Made by a program: the position numbers and the translations under genes. The notes beneath the pieces were generated by a model. The model was given only the letters and a program-made list of their open reading frames with translations. It was not told where the DNA came from and did not search any database. A DNA stretch of 15,165 bases from CAZNPU01 sp964575335. Its GTDB lineage: Bacteria > Planctomycetota > Phycisphaerae > Phycisphaerales > SM1A02. Shown one piece after another: positions 1 to 7,710 of the stretch. The number at the start of each line of letters is the position of its first letter. Position 1 is the stretch's first letter. Where the stretch lies: contig CAZNPU010000041.1 in the NCBI GenBank assembly GCA_964575335.1, forward strand, positions 1 through 15,165, in the 5' to 3' direction.

Positions 1-4
1 GGAA

Positions 5-76
5 AGCGGGTGACCGGACTTGAACCGGCGACATTCACGTTGGCAACGTGACGCTCTACCACTGAGCTACACCCGC
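5..76 (-). tRNA. tRNA-Gly (anticodon GCC)
   Basis: Read on the minus strand, the 72 bases fold as a full cloverleaf. The acceptor arm GCGGGTG pairs with CACCCGC over 7 bp. The D-stem is GCTC/GAGC, the anticodon stem is TCACG/CGTGA around the loop TTGCCAA, and the T-arm carries TTCAAGT between GCCGG and CCGGT. The anticodon GCC reads glycine codons GGC and GGU. The discriminator base is T, as is usual for bacterial tRNA-Gly. The 3' CCA is not encoded (the next bases are TTCC), so it must be added after transcription. No second tRNA is visible beside it. Confidence 0.97.
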
Positions 77-90
77 GTGGCAAGCCATGT

Positions 91-118
91 AGGATAGCAT
101 ACTCGATGGCTTTGGCAA
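91..118 (-). promoter_or_regulatory. putative sigma-70-type promoter of the tRNA-Gly gene
   Basis: On the minus strand, TTGCCA (113-118) and TATCCT (91-96) are separated by 16 bp and lie 15-42 bases upstream of the tRNA 5' end at 76. Both match the -35 and -10 consensus moderately well, and the placement suits a short tRNA leader. This is a motif match only; a transcription start has not been seen. Confidence 0.5.
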
Positions 119-313
119 GGCCCCGGACGGGCGGAACGGTAGTTTTCCGTAGCCGAATTCACCCGGGCCGGCCCCTTCAGGGCCAAGCGAGTATGCTTGC
201 GGCTCAGCCAATTCTATGCCTGTTGGCCCGAATTGGCTTTCAGCCAGTCAACAGGACAATAATGATAGCCGCCGCCATGGCCGGCGTCCCGCCGCAACGT
301 GCTGTAAACCCTT

Positions 314-580
314 ATGCCCTACGACGTAACCAAATTCGAAAGCACCCCGAACCCCAACGCCGTCAAGTGCTGGCTGGATCGCCCCATAAGCGACCGCCCG
401 CGCAGCTTTCTGAACGCCCAGATGGCGGCTGAGGACCCCATTGTCTCAGCCTTGTTCGAGCAGGCCGGCGTGACCAACGTGCTGCTGAACGGGATCTGGC
501 TGACCGTCAACAAGCCCCCCGAGGCTGACTGGGCCAGCGTGAAGGCAAAGGTCAGGCGTGTGCTGAAGGAAGTGCCGTGA
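314..580 (+). CDS. Nfu/NifU N-terminal-domain protein (stand-alone)
   Basis: An 88-residue protein that looks like a single Nfu N-terminal domain. The family signature TPNPN is at residues 11-15 inside FESTPNPNAVKC, followed by the expected helix and a VLLNGIWLTVNK strand segment. In full-length Nfu proteins this domain precedes a CxxC domain that carries an Fe-S cluster. Here the CxxC domain is absent and only one cysteine (C19) is present, so this protein alone cannot hold a cluster in the usual Nfu way. No clear Shine-Dalgarno precedes the ATG at 314; the start was chosen because the family motif begins eight codons in. The stop overlaps the GTG of mutY, so the two are probably co-translated. 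A role in Fe-S delivery to MutY is inferred from this neighbour only. Confidence 0.85.
   Translation: MPYDVTKFESTPNPNAVKCWLDRPISDRPRSFLNAQMAAEDPIVSALFEQAGVTNVLLNGIWLTVNKPPEADWASVKAKVRRVLKEVP
565..570 (+). promoter_or_regulatory. ribosome binding site that fixes the mutY GTG start
   Basis: GAAGGA lies 6 nt before the GTG at 577. It supports this GTG over the internal ATG at 664 (codon 30). The site lies inside the last codons of the Nfu-domain gene, which fits translational coupling. Confidence 0.6.
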
Positions 581-1698
581 GCGGGGCAAAGCAGCGTCGG
601 GGCAGCTCAGCGAAGCGTTCAGCTTTGCCAAAGGTGGGAGAATCAGTCAAGCGCTACCGCCTGATGGTTCTCACGTTGACGCGGTGGTTTCAGCGCAATG
701 CAAGGCCATTGCCCTGGCGACACAATCGGACCGCCTACACCGCGCTGGTTTCTGAAGCGATGCTGCAGCAGACGCAGATTGCCCGCGTGGTCGAGCGGTA
801 TCCCGAGTTCATGCAGCGGTTTCCCACAATCGAATCGCTTGCCGCGGCCGATGAACAGGCCGTGCTGGCGATGTGGCAGGGGCTTGGCTATTACCGGCGG
901 GCCCGAAACCTCCACGCAGCAGCCCGCATGATTGTGGCGGAGCACGGCGGGCAGATACCGTCAGATATCAAACAGTTGCAGCAACTGCCGGGCGTGGGGC
1001 GGTATACCGCTGGCGCGATCGCGTCGATCGTGTTCAACAAACACGAGCCGATTGTGGATGGCAACGTTCAGCGGGTTTTGGCGAGGTGGTATGCCCGGCG
1101 GGGCGTGCGGCAAAGCGGCGATTTGCCCAGCTGGAGTTGGCGCACCGCTGAAAAACTGGTCAGGCTCGCACCAGATCCGAGCGCGTTCAACGAAGGGTTG
1201 ATGGAGCTTGGCTCAACCATCTGCACGCCGAGGTCGCCGCAGTGTCATTCGTGCCCGCTTGCGCAGCACTGCCTCGCCAGACGTCATGGCGCGCAGGATC
1301 GCATTCCAGCAGCAGGCGCCGCGGTCGCTCGCCGAACGGTGCATCATCACGCGGTCGTGATCACCAGACGCGCCTGGGCGGAAATGCTTCTTGAGCAGCG
1401 CAGCGAGGGCGGCATGTGGGCGGGCATGTGGCAGGTGCCGACTGTTGAATGTGATCATCCCTTGACAGTGAAAGCGTTGCATGACGCCTTACTGATTCCG
1501 GTGACGAATCTGAGAAAAGCTGGCGAGTTCATGCACAATACGACGCACCGCGCCATCACCTTCCATGTGTATGCAGCATCCACCCGCGTTCGAAAGGGCT
1601 GCTGGTTTGAGGTTGATGCGCTGCACAAGCTGCCGATCAGCAGCGCCCAGCGCAAGGTCATCAACATGGCGCGTGCCGCATTGCAGATTGCTTACTGA
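577..1698 (+). CDS. mutY: A/G-specific adenine DNA glycosylase MutY
   Basis: MutY removes adenine mispaired with 8-oxoguanine, preventing G:C to T:A transversions in base-excision repair. The 373-residue length is typical. Visible parts in order: WF-N-R-LPWR near 37-48; SEAMLQQTQ with the catalytic glutamate E60; the helix-hairpin-helix LPGVGRYTAG at 137-146; the catalytic aspartate D161 in VDGNVQRVL; and the 4Fe-4S ligands C216, C223, C226 and C232 with the family spacing C-x6-C-x2-C-x5-C. The C-terminal half from about 256 is the NUDIX-like domain that recognises 8-oxoG (HHAVVITRR, then MWAGMWQVP at 280-288). The GTG start overlaps the stop of the preceding Nfu-domain gene (GTGA) and has a Shine-Dalgarno. 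This leaves about 30 basic residues ahead of the conserved core. Confidence 0.97.
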   Translation: MSGAKQRRGSSAKRSALPKVGESVKRYRLMVLTLTRWFQRNARPLPWRHNRTAYTALVSEAMLQQTQIARVVERYPEFMQRFPTIESLAAADEQAVLAMWQGLGYYRRARNLHAAARMIVAEHGGQIPSDIKQLQQLPGVGRYTAGAIASIVFNKHEPIVDGNVQRVLARWYARRGVRQSGDLPSWSWRTAEKLVRLAPDPSAFNEGLMELGSTICTPRSPQCHSCPLAQHCLARRHGAQDRIPAAGAAVARRTVHHHAVVITRRAWAEMLLEQRSEGGMWAGMWQVPTVECDHPLTVKALHDALLIPVTNLRKAGEFMHNTTHRAITFHVYAASTRVRKGCWFEVDALHKLPISSAQRKVINMARAALQIAY

Positions 1699-1814
1699 AG
1701 AAGATGCAAAAGCCAGCAGTGATCGGACGCACATAGAAAGCCGGAAGATACAGCAGAGCTATCAAACGCTCGCTTTGGCGACTGACTGCGGTGCCACGAT
1801 GATGCGCTGATGCG

Positions 1815-4145
1815 TTACGCCGATGCGGGCTTGATCTGCCCGGCGCGCGGCACAGATTCAGTCGGCGGCTCAGCGGGTCGTGACGCGGTGGGATAATTGA
1901 TTCGACCGTGATAAATCGCAAGCACGCGACTGATGATGGCGTCTTCGATCAGCGCCAGTTCGCGGAACGTCAGTTCGCACTGATCGAACTGGCCGTCCTG
2001 CAATCGCTTGGCTGAGAGTTTTCGCACCAGGTTCTCGATGCGGCTGGGGTTGGGTTCAGCCATGGCGCGCGTGGCTGATTCCACTGCGTCGGCAAGCATG
2101 AGAATGGCTGCTTCTTTCGTGCGCGGTTTGGGGCCGGGGTAGCGATACTCCACATCACGCACTTCGCCTTGCGCGGTCGATTCGGCTTTGACCTTCGCAG
2201 CATGATAGAAGTACTCCACAAGCGTCGTGCCGTGGTGCGATTCGATGAAGTGCTGCAGCTGTCGAGGCAGCCCATATTCACGCGCGAGCTCAACGCCGTT
2301 TTTGACGTGGCCGATGATGACAAGCAGGCTCATTGCGGGGCTGAGCTTGTCGTGTTTGTTCAACCCGCCGGCCTGGTTTTCAACAAAGTATTCGGGCTTG
2401 TTAATTTTGCCAATGTCGTGATACAACGCGCCGACGTACACAAGCAGGCTATCAGCTCCAATGGCCTCGGCGGCTGCTTCGGCAATGTTGGCAACCTGCA
2501 GCGAGTGGTTGTAAGTGCCGGGGGCGCGTTGCTGCAGTTGGCGCAACAGCGGCCGCTTGGGATCGCGAAGCTCCGCCAGCGTCATGCCCGTTGTGATATC
2601 AAAAAGCCGCTCGATGCTGGGCAGGATGCCGAGTACGAGAAAGCTCACGCCATAGCTCGTTGAGATGGCTGCAACGGCCAGCGTCAAGATGTCGCGGAAC
2701 GCGCCTGGCACGCCGGGCACTTCGTACAGTCCAAGCAGAATCGTGCCTGCGCCGAGCACCGCAGCGGTGCCGGTGGCGGCACGAATCAGACTGTTGCGAT
2801 GTCGCACTTCCCGCAGTTGCGCGATCATTGCGCCGCAGCCGGCCATCAGCAGAATAAAAAATCCGATGCTCTGCTCCAAGGCAAGCGTCACAAGCATGCA
2901 TTGAATGCCGCTGAGCAGAAGCGCCAGACGCTGGTCATATGCCACCAGAACGATGATGGCGACAAACAGCGTCGGTCCGATGGCGGCTGGGTACAGAAAA
3001 ATCGGAGCGTAGGCGGTGACCAGCGATGATGTCGCCAGCATGATGCCCATCAGCAGGCATATCGCGCCCAATCGAAGCGGATTGCGCACAATGCGCGGAT
3101 AGGCGATCATCGTGAAGCTGCCGAGGAACAACGTGATGACCGCCACCAGGCCGATGAGGCCGAGCCGCGGTTGCCATCGCTCTGTCCTCGAGGCAAGCTC
3201 ATGATACTTTGCCGCTTCCGTACGCACCTCAGCGTACTGCTCGGAAGATAGCACATCGCCGCGTCGGTACAGGATTTCTCCGCGCTGGTGCTGCACCATG
3301 ACCGGTTCGATGGCTTCGGCCGCCAGACGTGCTCGCCGCGTGGTTTCATCCTCGACGTACAGCAAGGTTGGCTGAGGATCCCATTGCAATCGCGCTACCG
3401 CCACCGGCACAAGCTGCGGTGGGAAGCCGGCTCGCACTGCAAGTTCTTCAAGCCGCGATTCCGGCGGCGCGCCCGTTTCACTGCGCATCTCGATGGCGTC
3501 TGCGCGAATCGGCTGCTGCAATTCGCCACCGGGAAGCAGCAGCCCTTTGTTGAGCGTCGTTGCGAATCGCTGGTACTCAGCGCTGCGTATCAGCGGGCTG
3601 CGCATGAGCTGTTCATGCACAAGCCGCCTGACCCAGCGTGTCCACTCCGGCGTCGGTTCGCCGTTGACAGCCGCTTCCTGCAGTGCCCTGAGCGTCTGGT
3701 CGGTCAGGTTGAATTCGTTGCGCAGTTCGAAGCTGATTTCATCAAGCGATGTCTTGCCCGCAACAGCCTTGGGAAGACCCAGAAGCGACGCTTCAAGCCT
3801 GCTGAGATACGACTCATTCAAGCGATAGATGCGCGGCGAAGATTTCGCAGCTTCATCCCGCTTAATCTTGGTTTGCTCTTCATCTTCAACCTGATAATCG
3901 ATCCGCTTGAGGCGCGTTTCGATCATCACCTGGCCATCGCGCACCTTCACCTGCTCACGCGTCCAGACGACCACCACGCTCACCAGCAGCAGAAAGCTGG
4001 CGAGGATGAGCGTGGCGTTCATGACCTCGGGCTTCTGCAGCACGGCTTTGATGTTGAACGTTGGTCGGGGCAGCGTGCGCCGGATTTCCTCGCGGCGCTT
4101 TGCCGATGTGGCCGCGGTGGGTTTAGACCTGCTTACTTTGGCCAT
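1815..4145 (-). CDS. pgpH: PgpH-like 7TM-HD phosphodiesterase (predicted c-di-AMP hydrolase)
   Basis: A 776-residue inner-membrane protein with the full PgpH layout: a basic cytoplasmic tail; one membrane segment at about 43-61; an extracytoplasmic domain at about 62-326; a bundle of hydrophobic segments at about 327-508 (7TM region); and a C-terminal cytoplasmic HD domain from about 540. The HD metal ligands are all visible: H547 in TYNHSLQVANIAE, H576-D577 in YHDIGK, H613, H637/H638 in ESHHGT and D686 in MLADAVES. Characterised members hydrolyse c-di-AMP to pApA and so affect wall and osmotic homeostasis. Substrate here is by family only, and no diadenylate cyclase is in the window. AGGAGA (4159-4164) lies 13 nt before the ATG, rather far. 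The gene converges on mutY with 116 bp between them and no clear terminator. Confidence 0.93.
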   Translation of the reverse strand: MAKVSRSKPTAATSAKRREEIRRTLPRPTFNIKAVLQKPEVMNATLILASFLLLVSVVVVWTREQVKVRDGQVMIETRLKRIDYQVEDEEQTKIKRDEAAKSSPRIYRLNESYLSRLEASLLGLPKAVAGKTSLDEISFELRNEFNLTDQTLRALQEAAVNGEPTPEWTRWVRRLVHEQLMRSPLIRSAEYQRFATTLNKGLLLPGGELQQPIRADAIEMRSETGAPPESRLEELAVRAGFPPQLVPVAVARLQWDPQPTLLYVEDETTRRARLAAEAIEPVMVQHQRGEILYRRGDVLSSEQYAEVRTEAAKYHELASRTERWQPRLGLIGLVAVITLFLGSFTMIAYPRIVRNPLRLGAICLLMGIMLATSSLVTAYAPIFLYPAAIGPTLFVAIIVLVAYDQRLALLLSGIQCMLVTLALEQSIGFFILLMAGCGAMIAQLREVRHRNSLIRAATGTAAVLGAGTILLGLYEVPGVPGAFRDILTLAVAAISTSYGVSFLVLGILPSIERLFDITTGMTLAELRDPKRPLLRQLQQRAPGTYNHSLQVANIAEAAAEAIGADSLLVYVGALYHDIGKINKPEYFVENQAGGLNKHDKLSPAMSLLVIIGHVKNGVELAREYGLPRQLQHFIESHHGTTLVEYFYHAAKVKAESTAQGEVRDVEYRYPGPKPRTKEAAILMLADAVESATRAMAEPNPSRIENLVRKLSAKRLQDGQFDQCELTFRELALIEDAIISRVLAIYHGRINYPTASRPAEPPTESVPRAGQIKPASA

Positions 4146-4345
4146 AATGAGAATCCGCTCTCCTGGTTGCCTGAGCCTCCAAGCTCAAGCCGCTCCGTCC
4201 CGATCGGAAAGCCCGGAACGCCATCCGTCGGCGTCGGCCCAGCAAGGCCGTGCATCCAATCCTTGAACGCCGCGGAATGAACATCCTGAACGATATCGAC
4301 CAATAGCCAACGGGCAAAGAGCCTTCGTGCTAGGATATCGGACAT
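4133..4345 (-). CDS. possible small protein (70 aa) upstream of pgpH
   Basis: An ATG-started 70-codon frame that ends in TAA 13 bases inside pgpH, as in translationally coupled pairs. The peptide is low in rare codons and reads like protein (LLVDIVQDVHSAAFKDWMHG, then a Gly/Pro-rich tail). It has no membrane segment and no motif I recognise. The 220-bp divergent gap between pgpH and the plus-strand lipoprotein gene contains no better candidate. Against it: no Shine-Dalgarno ahead of the ATG, short length, and no family match from memory. It could equally be the untranslated leader of pgpH. Confidence 0.35.
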   Translation of the reverse strand: MSDILARRLFARWLLVDIVQDVHSAAFKDWMHGLAGPTPTDGVPGFPIGTERLELGGSGNQESGFSLWPK

Positions 4346-4364
4346 CTACCGGCTGACTGACGTT

Positions 4365-5033
4365 GTGCGGCCTGCATATTTTCATGCGCAAATGCTTGCA
4401 ACAAAGAGAATTACGATCATAGGCAGCCAGGCGCTCGCATTGGTGAAGCTGCCGGTAATTCGGGCGGTGCCCGCTGCTGAAAAATCCGATTCGCAGGGCG
4501 TTGGCCGATATGGCCGCACACTCTTGCTGGCGCTGACGGGGGGGCTGGTGATGGCTGGAGGACTGCTGAGCCTGGTTTCGTGCAAGGCCGAACCGTTCGC
4601 AGCGTCAACACGCAGCGTCGTCACCCCGGACGATGACCGATATGTGCGCGTGCTCGACAAAGAACAGCAAAAACAGATCAAGGCAGCGTTTGCGGATCTT
4701 GCTGCGGGTCACGACCCGGTCAGCACGCCCATGCCGGCTGCTGCGGGCATGCGCTGGTCGGATGTTCCCTTGGCGGTGTTCTACGCCTGCGATGAAGTTG
4801 AAATGGCTATCACACGAACCACCGAGCACGATTGGGGTTACCAGTTCGACCTGCTCAGTATCGAAAACTGGCCCGGACGCTTGGTGATGCAGCGAACAGA
4901 TGATGAGCGGGTGTACGAGGCCCACGCAACCATCGGTCGCTTTGGCGACAAAACTGAGCGAGCGGCGATGCTCCTGGAAGCTATCGAAAAGAAGATGCGC
5001 GCCTTCGGCCGCAAACCCCGGATCGACGAATGA
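4365..5033 (+). CDS. putative lipoprotein of unknown function
   Basis: I do not recognise the family. The frame is 222 codons from a GTG, but the true start is probably further in. The hydrophobic stretch TLLLALTGGLVMAGGLLSL is at 52-70 and ends in the lipobox LVSC (70-73), with C73 as the predicted lipidated cysteine. A 51-residue tail before it would be too long for a signal peptide. The in-frame GTG at codon 35 (4467) would give a normal 17-residue n-region, though no Shine-Dalgarno supports any choice. The mature part, about 150 residues, is charged and soluble (KEQQKQIKAAF near 99-109; DEVEMAIT and HDWGYQFDLLSIENWPGRLV near 143-174), with no catalytic motif that I can name. It is divergent from pgpH and convergent with the ROK gene 68 bp downstream. 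Confidence 0.65.
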   Translation: MRPAYFHAQMLATKRITIIGSQALALVKLPVIRAVPAAEKSDSQGVGRYGRTLLLALTGGLVMAGGLLSLVSCKAEPFAASTRSVVTPDDDRYVRVLDKEQQKQIKAAFADLAAGHDPVSTPMPAAAGMRWSDVPLAVFYACDEVEMAITRTTEHDWGYQFDLLSIENWPGRLVMQRTDDERVYEAHATIGRFGDKTERAAMLLEAIEKKMRAFGRKPRIDE

Positions 5034-5101
5034 CGTTTGGCACTGTGTTGTGCAGCTGAGTGCCTGCAGGCGGAAGGCAGAAGAACACTGATTGACTGCT
5101 G

Positions 5102-6151
5102 CTACTGCTTTGTGAGCAGCATGTCTCGCGCAAGCAATGCTGCCCCCAGCAGCCCGGCATCCTCGTACAGTTCGGTTTTGAGCAGGCTGGCTTTGCGGCA
5201 GCGCTTGGGAAACACATGAGCCTGGAAGCTGGCGCGAATGCGCTTGAGATACGGTGCGCCAAGCGCTTCGGTCACACCGCCGCCGAGGATCACCGTATCC
5301 AGCGAAAGCACGGTGATCCAGTTGGCGATCGCAATGCCCAGCAAGTCCGCCGCTTCATCGACGACCTGCACCGCAAGTTTGTCACCTTTGCGGTAGGCCT
5401 CGGCCAGTTCTTTTGAACTGGTGGTTTTGCCTGAACCTTTTTGAAGAAGTGATTTTGGAAACTTCGGCAACAACAGGCGAATGGTTCGCAACATGCCGGT
5501 GCGGCTGCAGAAATCTTCAACGGTGGTGCGGCCCTTTGTGCCGTGGGGAAAAAGAACGGTCTGTCCAATTTCGCCAGCGGTGAAAAAGTCGCCATAGTAA
5601 AGCCGCTCGCTGATCACCAGTCCGCCGCCCACGCCGGTGCCGACCCATACGCCCAGCACGTCGCCGCCGCGGCGCGTTCCTTTCTTCGGCCGATTGGCGC
5701 CCAGCACATGCTCGCCCCAGATCGCGCCGTTGACGTCGTTGTCAACGCACACGCGGCATCCGAGCTTCTTTTCCAGCAGCGTGCGCAGCGGAACGTTTTT
5801 CCATTTCAGGTTCGGCGCTTCCAGCACGGTACCGCTGGGAATGTCAATCGCGCCCGGCGCCACGATGCCCACAGCATCAATCTGTTTCAATGAAACGCCA
5901 GCGTTCTCGCATGCTGCCTGAACGCCAGAGACAATTCTCCCGATCACGGCGCTTCGGCCTTCTGCTGCACGGGTCTTCAGACCAACGCGGCCAACAAGCT
6001 CATTGTGCTGATTCACCACGCCGACCTGCATGTGCGTCCCGCCAAGATCGATGCCGACGACAAGTGGTGATGATGACGATGATGAACGCGGCGATTTGCT
6101 CATGGGTTCAATCAATATGGGTTCAGCTGATCGCTTGCATATGCGCTTCAT
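5102..6151 (-). CDS. ROK-family sugar kinase (glucokinase-like)
   Basis: A 349-residue protein with the ROK/actin-like ATPase core. The phosphate-1 loop is VVGIDLGGTHMQVGVV (31-46). The catalytic-base motif is DNDVNGAIWGE with D139. The phosphate-2/glycine loop is GVWVGTGVGGGLV (167-179), and the adenosine motif is ILGGGVTEALG (288-298). Relatives phosphorylate glucose or other hexoses with ATP; the exact substrate cannot be read here. The usual ROK zinc site is missing: the GEIGH histidine is Q197, and no CxCGxxGCxE follows, only FPHGTKGRTTVEDFC. No helix-turn-helix is present, so it is not a ROK repressor. The start is uncertain: ATG 6151 lies 15 nt after gatA, while the ATG at 6103 (codon 17) would remove a weakly conserved tail. 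A six-serine run precedes the core. It is the last gene of the gatC-gatA cluster. Confidence 0.85.
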   Translation of the reverse strand: MKRICKRSAEPILIEPMSKSPRSSSSSSPLVVGIDLGGTHMQVGVVNQHNELVGRVGLKTRAAEGRSAVIGRIVSGVQAACENAGVSLKQIDAVGIVAPGAIDIPSGTVLEAPNLKWKNVPLRTLLEKKLGCRVCVDNDVNGAIWGEHVLGANRPKKGTRRGGDVLGVWVGTGVGGGLVISERLYYGDFFTAGEIGQTVLFPHGTKGRTTVEDFCSRTGMLRTIRLLLPKFPKSLLQKGSGKTTSSKELAEAYRKGDKLAVQVVDEAADLLGIAIANWITVLSLDTVILGGGVTEALGAPYLKRIRASFQAHVFPKRCRKASLLKTELYEDAGLLGAALLARDMLLTKQ

Positions 6152-6166
6152 TGACTGAAGCGCTGC

Positions 6167-7651
6167 TCATTGGCCTTCAATAGCCAGCGCCGGACGATTG
6201 AGGTGAAAGCCGGTTGCGCGCTCGAACATCCGGGCGATTCGGAACATGAGTGGTTCGTGCATGTACTGACATTGAAGTTGAATGCCGATCGGCAGTGTTG
6301 TACCGTCAGCTTCAGCATAACCTGCGGGCAGTGCGATGCCACAAATGCCTGCAATGCTGGTGTTGACGGTGTAGATGTCGTTGAGATACGTCGCCAACGG
6401 ATCGGGCATTGCGCCAAGGAGAAACGGCGGAGTTGGAGTAACGGGGCCGAGCAATGCATGGCATTGCTTGAATGCAGCGTCGAATTCGTTCTTGATCAAT
6501 CGGCGAACCTGCTGGGCGCGTTTGTAATACGCATCGTAGTGCCCAGCGCTGAGAACATATGTGCCCAGCATGATTCGACGCTGCACTTCAGGGCCAAAGC
6601 CTTCGGACCGGCTTCGCGCATAAAGATCAAACAGACTCTCGTCCGGCTTCAATTCGGCGCGGCGGCCATACCGAATGCCGTCGAATCGCGCGAGGTTGCT
6701 CGACGCCTCCGCCGGCACAATCACGTAATAGGTCGCCACGCCGTAGTCCGTCAGCGGCAGATCAATATCGATGATCGTCGCGCCAAGTTCCTTGAAGACC
6801 TCCACAGCCTGCTTCAGCGCCGCATTGACTGCAGGATGATTGTGCTCGTTTTCGTACTGTCGCGGTACGCCGATGCGCAGGTCGGTTACGGGGGTTTCCA
6901 ATTCGCGCAGATAGTCCGGCACTGGTTCGGCGCTGCTTGTTGAATCACGGCGATCAAGACCGGCAATTGCGCCAAGTATCGCCGCTGCATCGCGCACGTT
7001 CTGTGCCATAGGGCCAATCTGATCAAAACTGGAGCCGAACGCGACCAGGCCATATCGGCTGACGCGGCCGTATGACGGCTTGACACCCACCACCCCGCAG
7101 AACGCTGCAGGCTGGCGAATCGATCCGCCCGTATCAGAACCAAGTGCAATGGGGCACATATTCGCCGCCACAGCAGCAGCGCTTCCGCCGGATGATCCGC
7201 CCGGCACGCGCTTGAGATCCCACGGGTTCAGCGTTGGCCCGAACGCGCAAGTCTCAGTGGAGGAGCCCATCGCGAACTCGTCGCAGTTGGTCTTGCCGAT
7301 GATGATCGCCCCCGCGTGAAGCAGGCGCTCCACAACCGTTGCGGAAAATGGGCTTTGATAGTGCTCCAGCATGCGCGAGCCGCAGGCTGTGGAGCCGAAC
7401 GTGGTGACGATGTTGTCTTTGATCGCCACCGGCACTCCGGTGAGCGGACCGGGAGGCGTGCCGCCGGCGATCTGTGCGTCAAGCGCCTGCGCAGTCTCGA
7501 TCGCCTGATCGGCATAGACCTCGCGAAAAGCGTTCAGATGACGGTCAACCCGCTCAATACGGTCCAGGTATCTGCGCACGACCTCAACGGCGCTGATGCT
7601 GCGCTGGCCAACGGCGTTGGTGAGATCGAAGATGGAATCAAAACGCTGCAT
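6167..7651 (-). CDS. gatA: Asp-tRNA(Asn)/Glu-tRNA(Gln) amidotransferase subunit A
   Basis: GatA is the amidase subunit of GatCAB. It releases ammonia from glutamine, which GatB uses to convert Glu-tRNA(Gln) or Asp-tRNA(Asn) to the amide form. The 494-residue length is standard. The amidase-signature triad is intact: K78 in VAIKDN, the cis-serine S153 in PGGSSGGSAAA, and the nucleophile S177 in GSDTGGSIRQPA. FGSSFDQIGPMA and the C-terminal substrate-binding region (GICGIALPAGYAEADG) also match the family. The ATG at 7651 has no Shine-Dalgarno and lies 59 nt after the gatC stop. The ROK gene follows after 15 nt. gatB is not in this window and must be elsewhere if the complex is functional. Confidence 0.97.
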   Translation of the reverse strand: MQRFDSIFDLTNAVGQRSISAVEVVRRYLDRIERVDRHLNAFREVYADQAIETAQALDAQIAGGTPPGPLTGVPVAIKDNIVTTFGSTACGSRMLEHYQSPFSATVVERLLHAGAIIIGKTNCDEFAMGSSTETCAFGPTLNPWDLKRVPGGSSGGSAAAVAANMCPIALGSDTGGSIRQPAAFCGVVGVKPSYGRVSRYGLVAFGSSFDQIGPMAQNVRDAAAILGAIAGLDRRDSTSSAEPVPDYLRELETPVTDLRIGVPRQYENEHNHPAVNAALKQAVEVFKELGATIIDIDLPLTDYGVATYYVIVPAEASSNLARFDGIRYGRRAELKPDESLFDLYARSRSEGFGPEVQRRIMLGTYVLSAGHYDAYYKRAQQVRRLIKNEFDAAFKQCHALLGPVTPTPPFLLGAMPDPLATYLNDIYTVNTSIAGICGIALPAGYAEADGTTLPIGIQLQCQYMHEPLMFRIARMFERATGFHLNRPALAIEGQ

Positions 7652-7710
7652 GTCGTCGAAGGGATGCGAAGCGGCGCATGTCTATGCCGCTGCGATGCGA
7701 ACTGCCTGAG

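Noticed and set aside
233..263. TTGGCT and AATAAT as a promoter for the Nfu-mutY pair
   Set aside because: The spacing is 18-19 bp and both boxes are weak; too little to list as a feature.
106..432. 108-codon open frame after the tRNA on the plus strand
   Set aside because: It overlaps the Nfu-domain gene in another frame and has no family motif or ribosome site; its residues (Arg/Pro-rich) look like a GC-rich shadow.
3288..4280. 330-codon open frame on the plus strand opposite pgpH
   Set aside because: It is antisense to the conserved pgpH coding region, with no motif and no ribosome site.
5039..5064. GGCACT/AGTGCC hairpin between the lipoprotein and ROK genes as terminator
   Set aside because: Only 6 bp with a 14-base loop and no T-tract; not distinguishable from chance.
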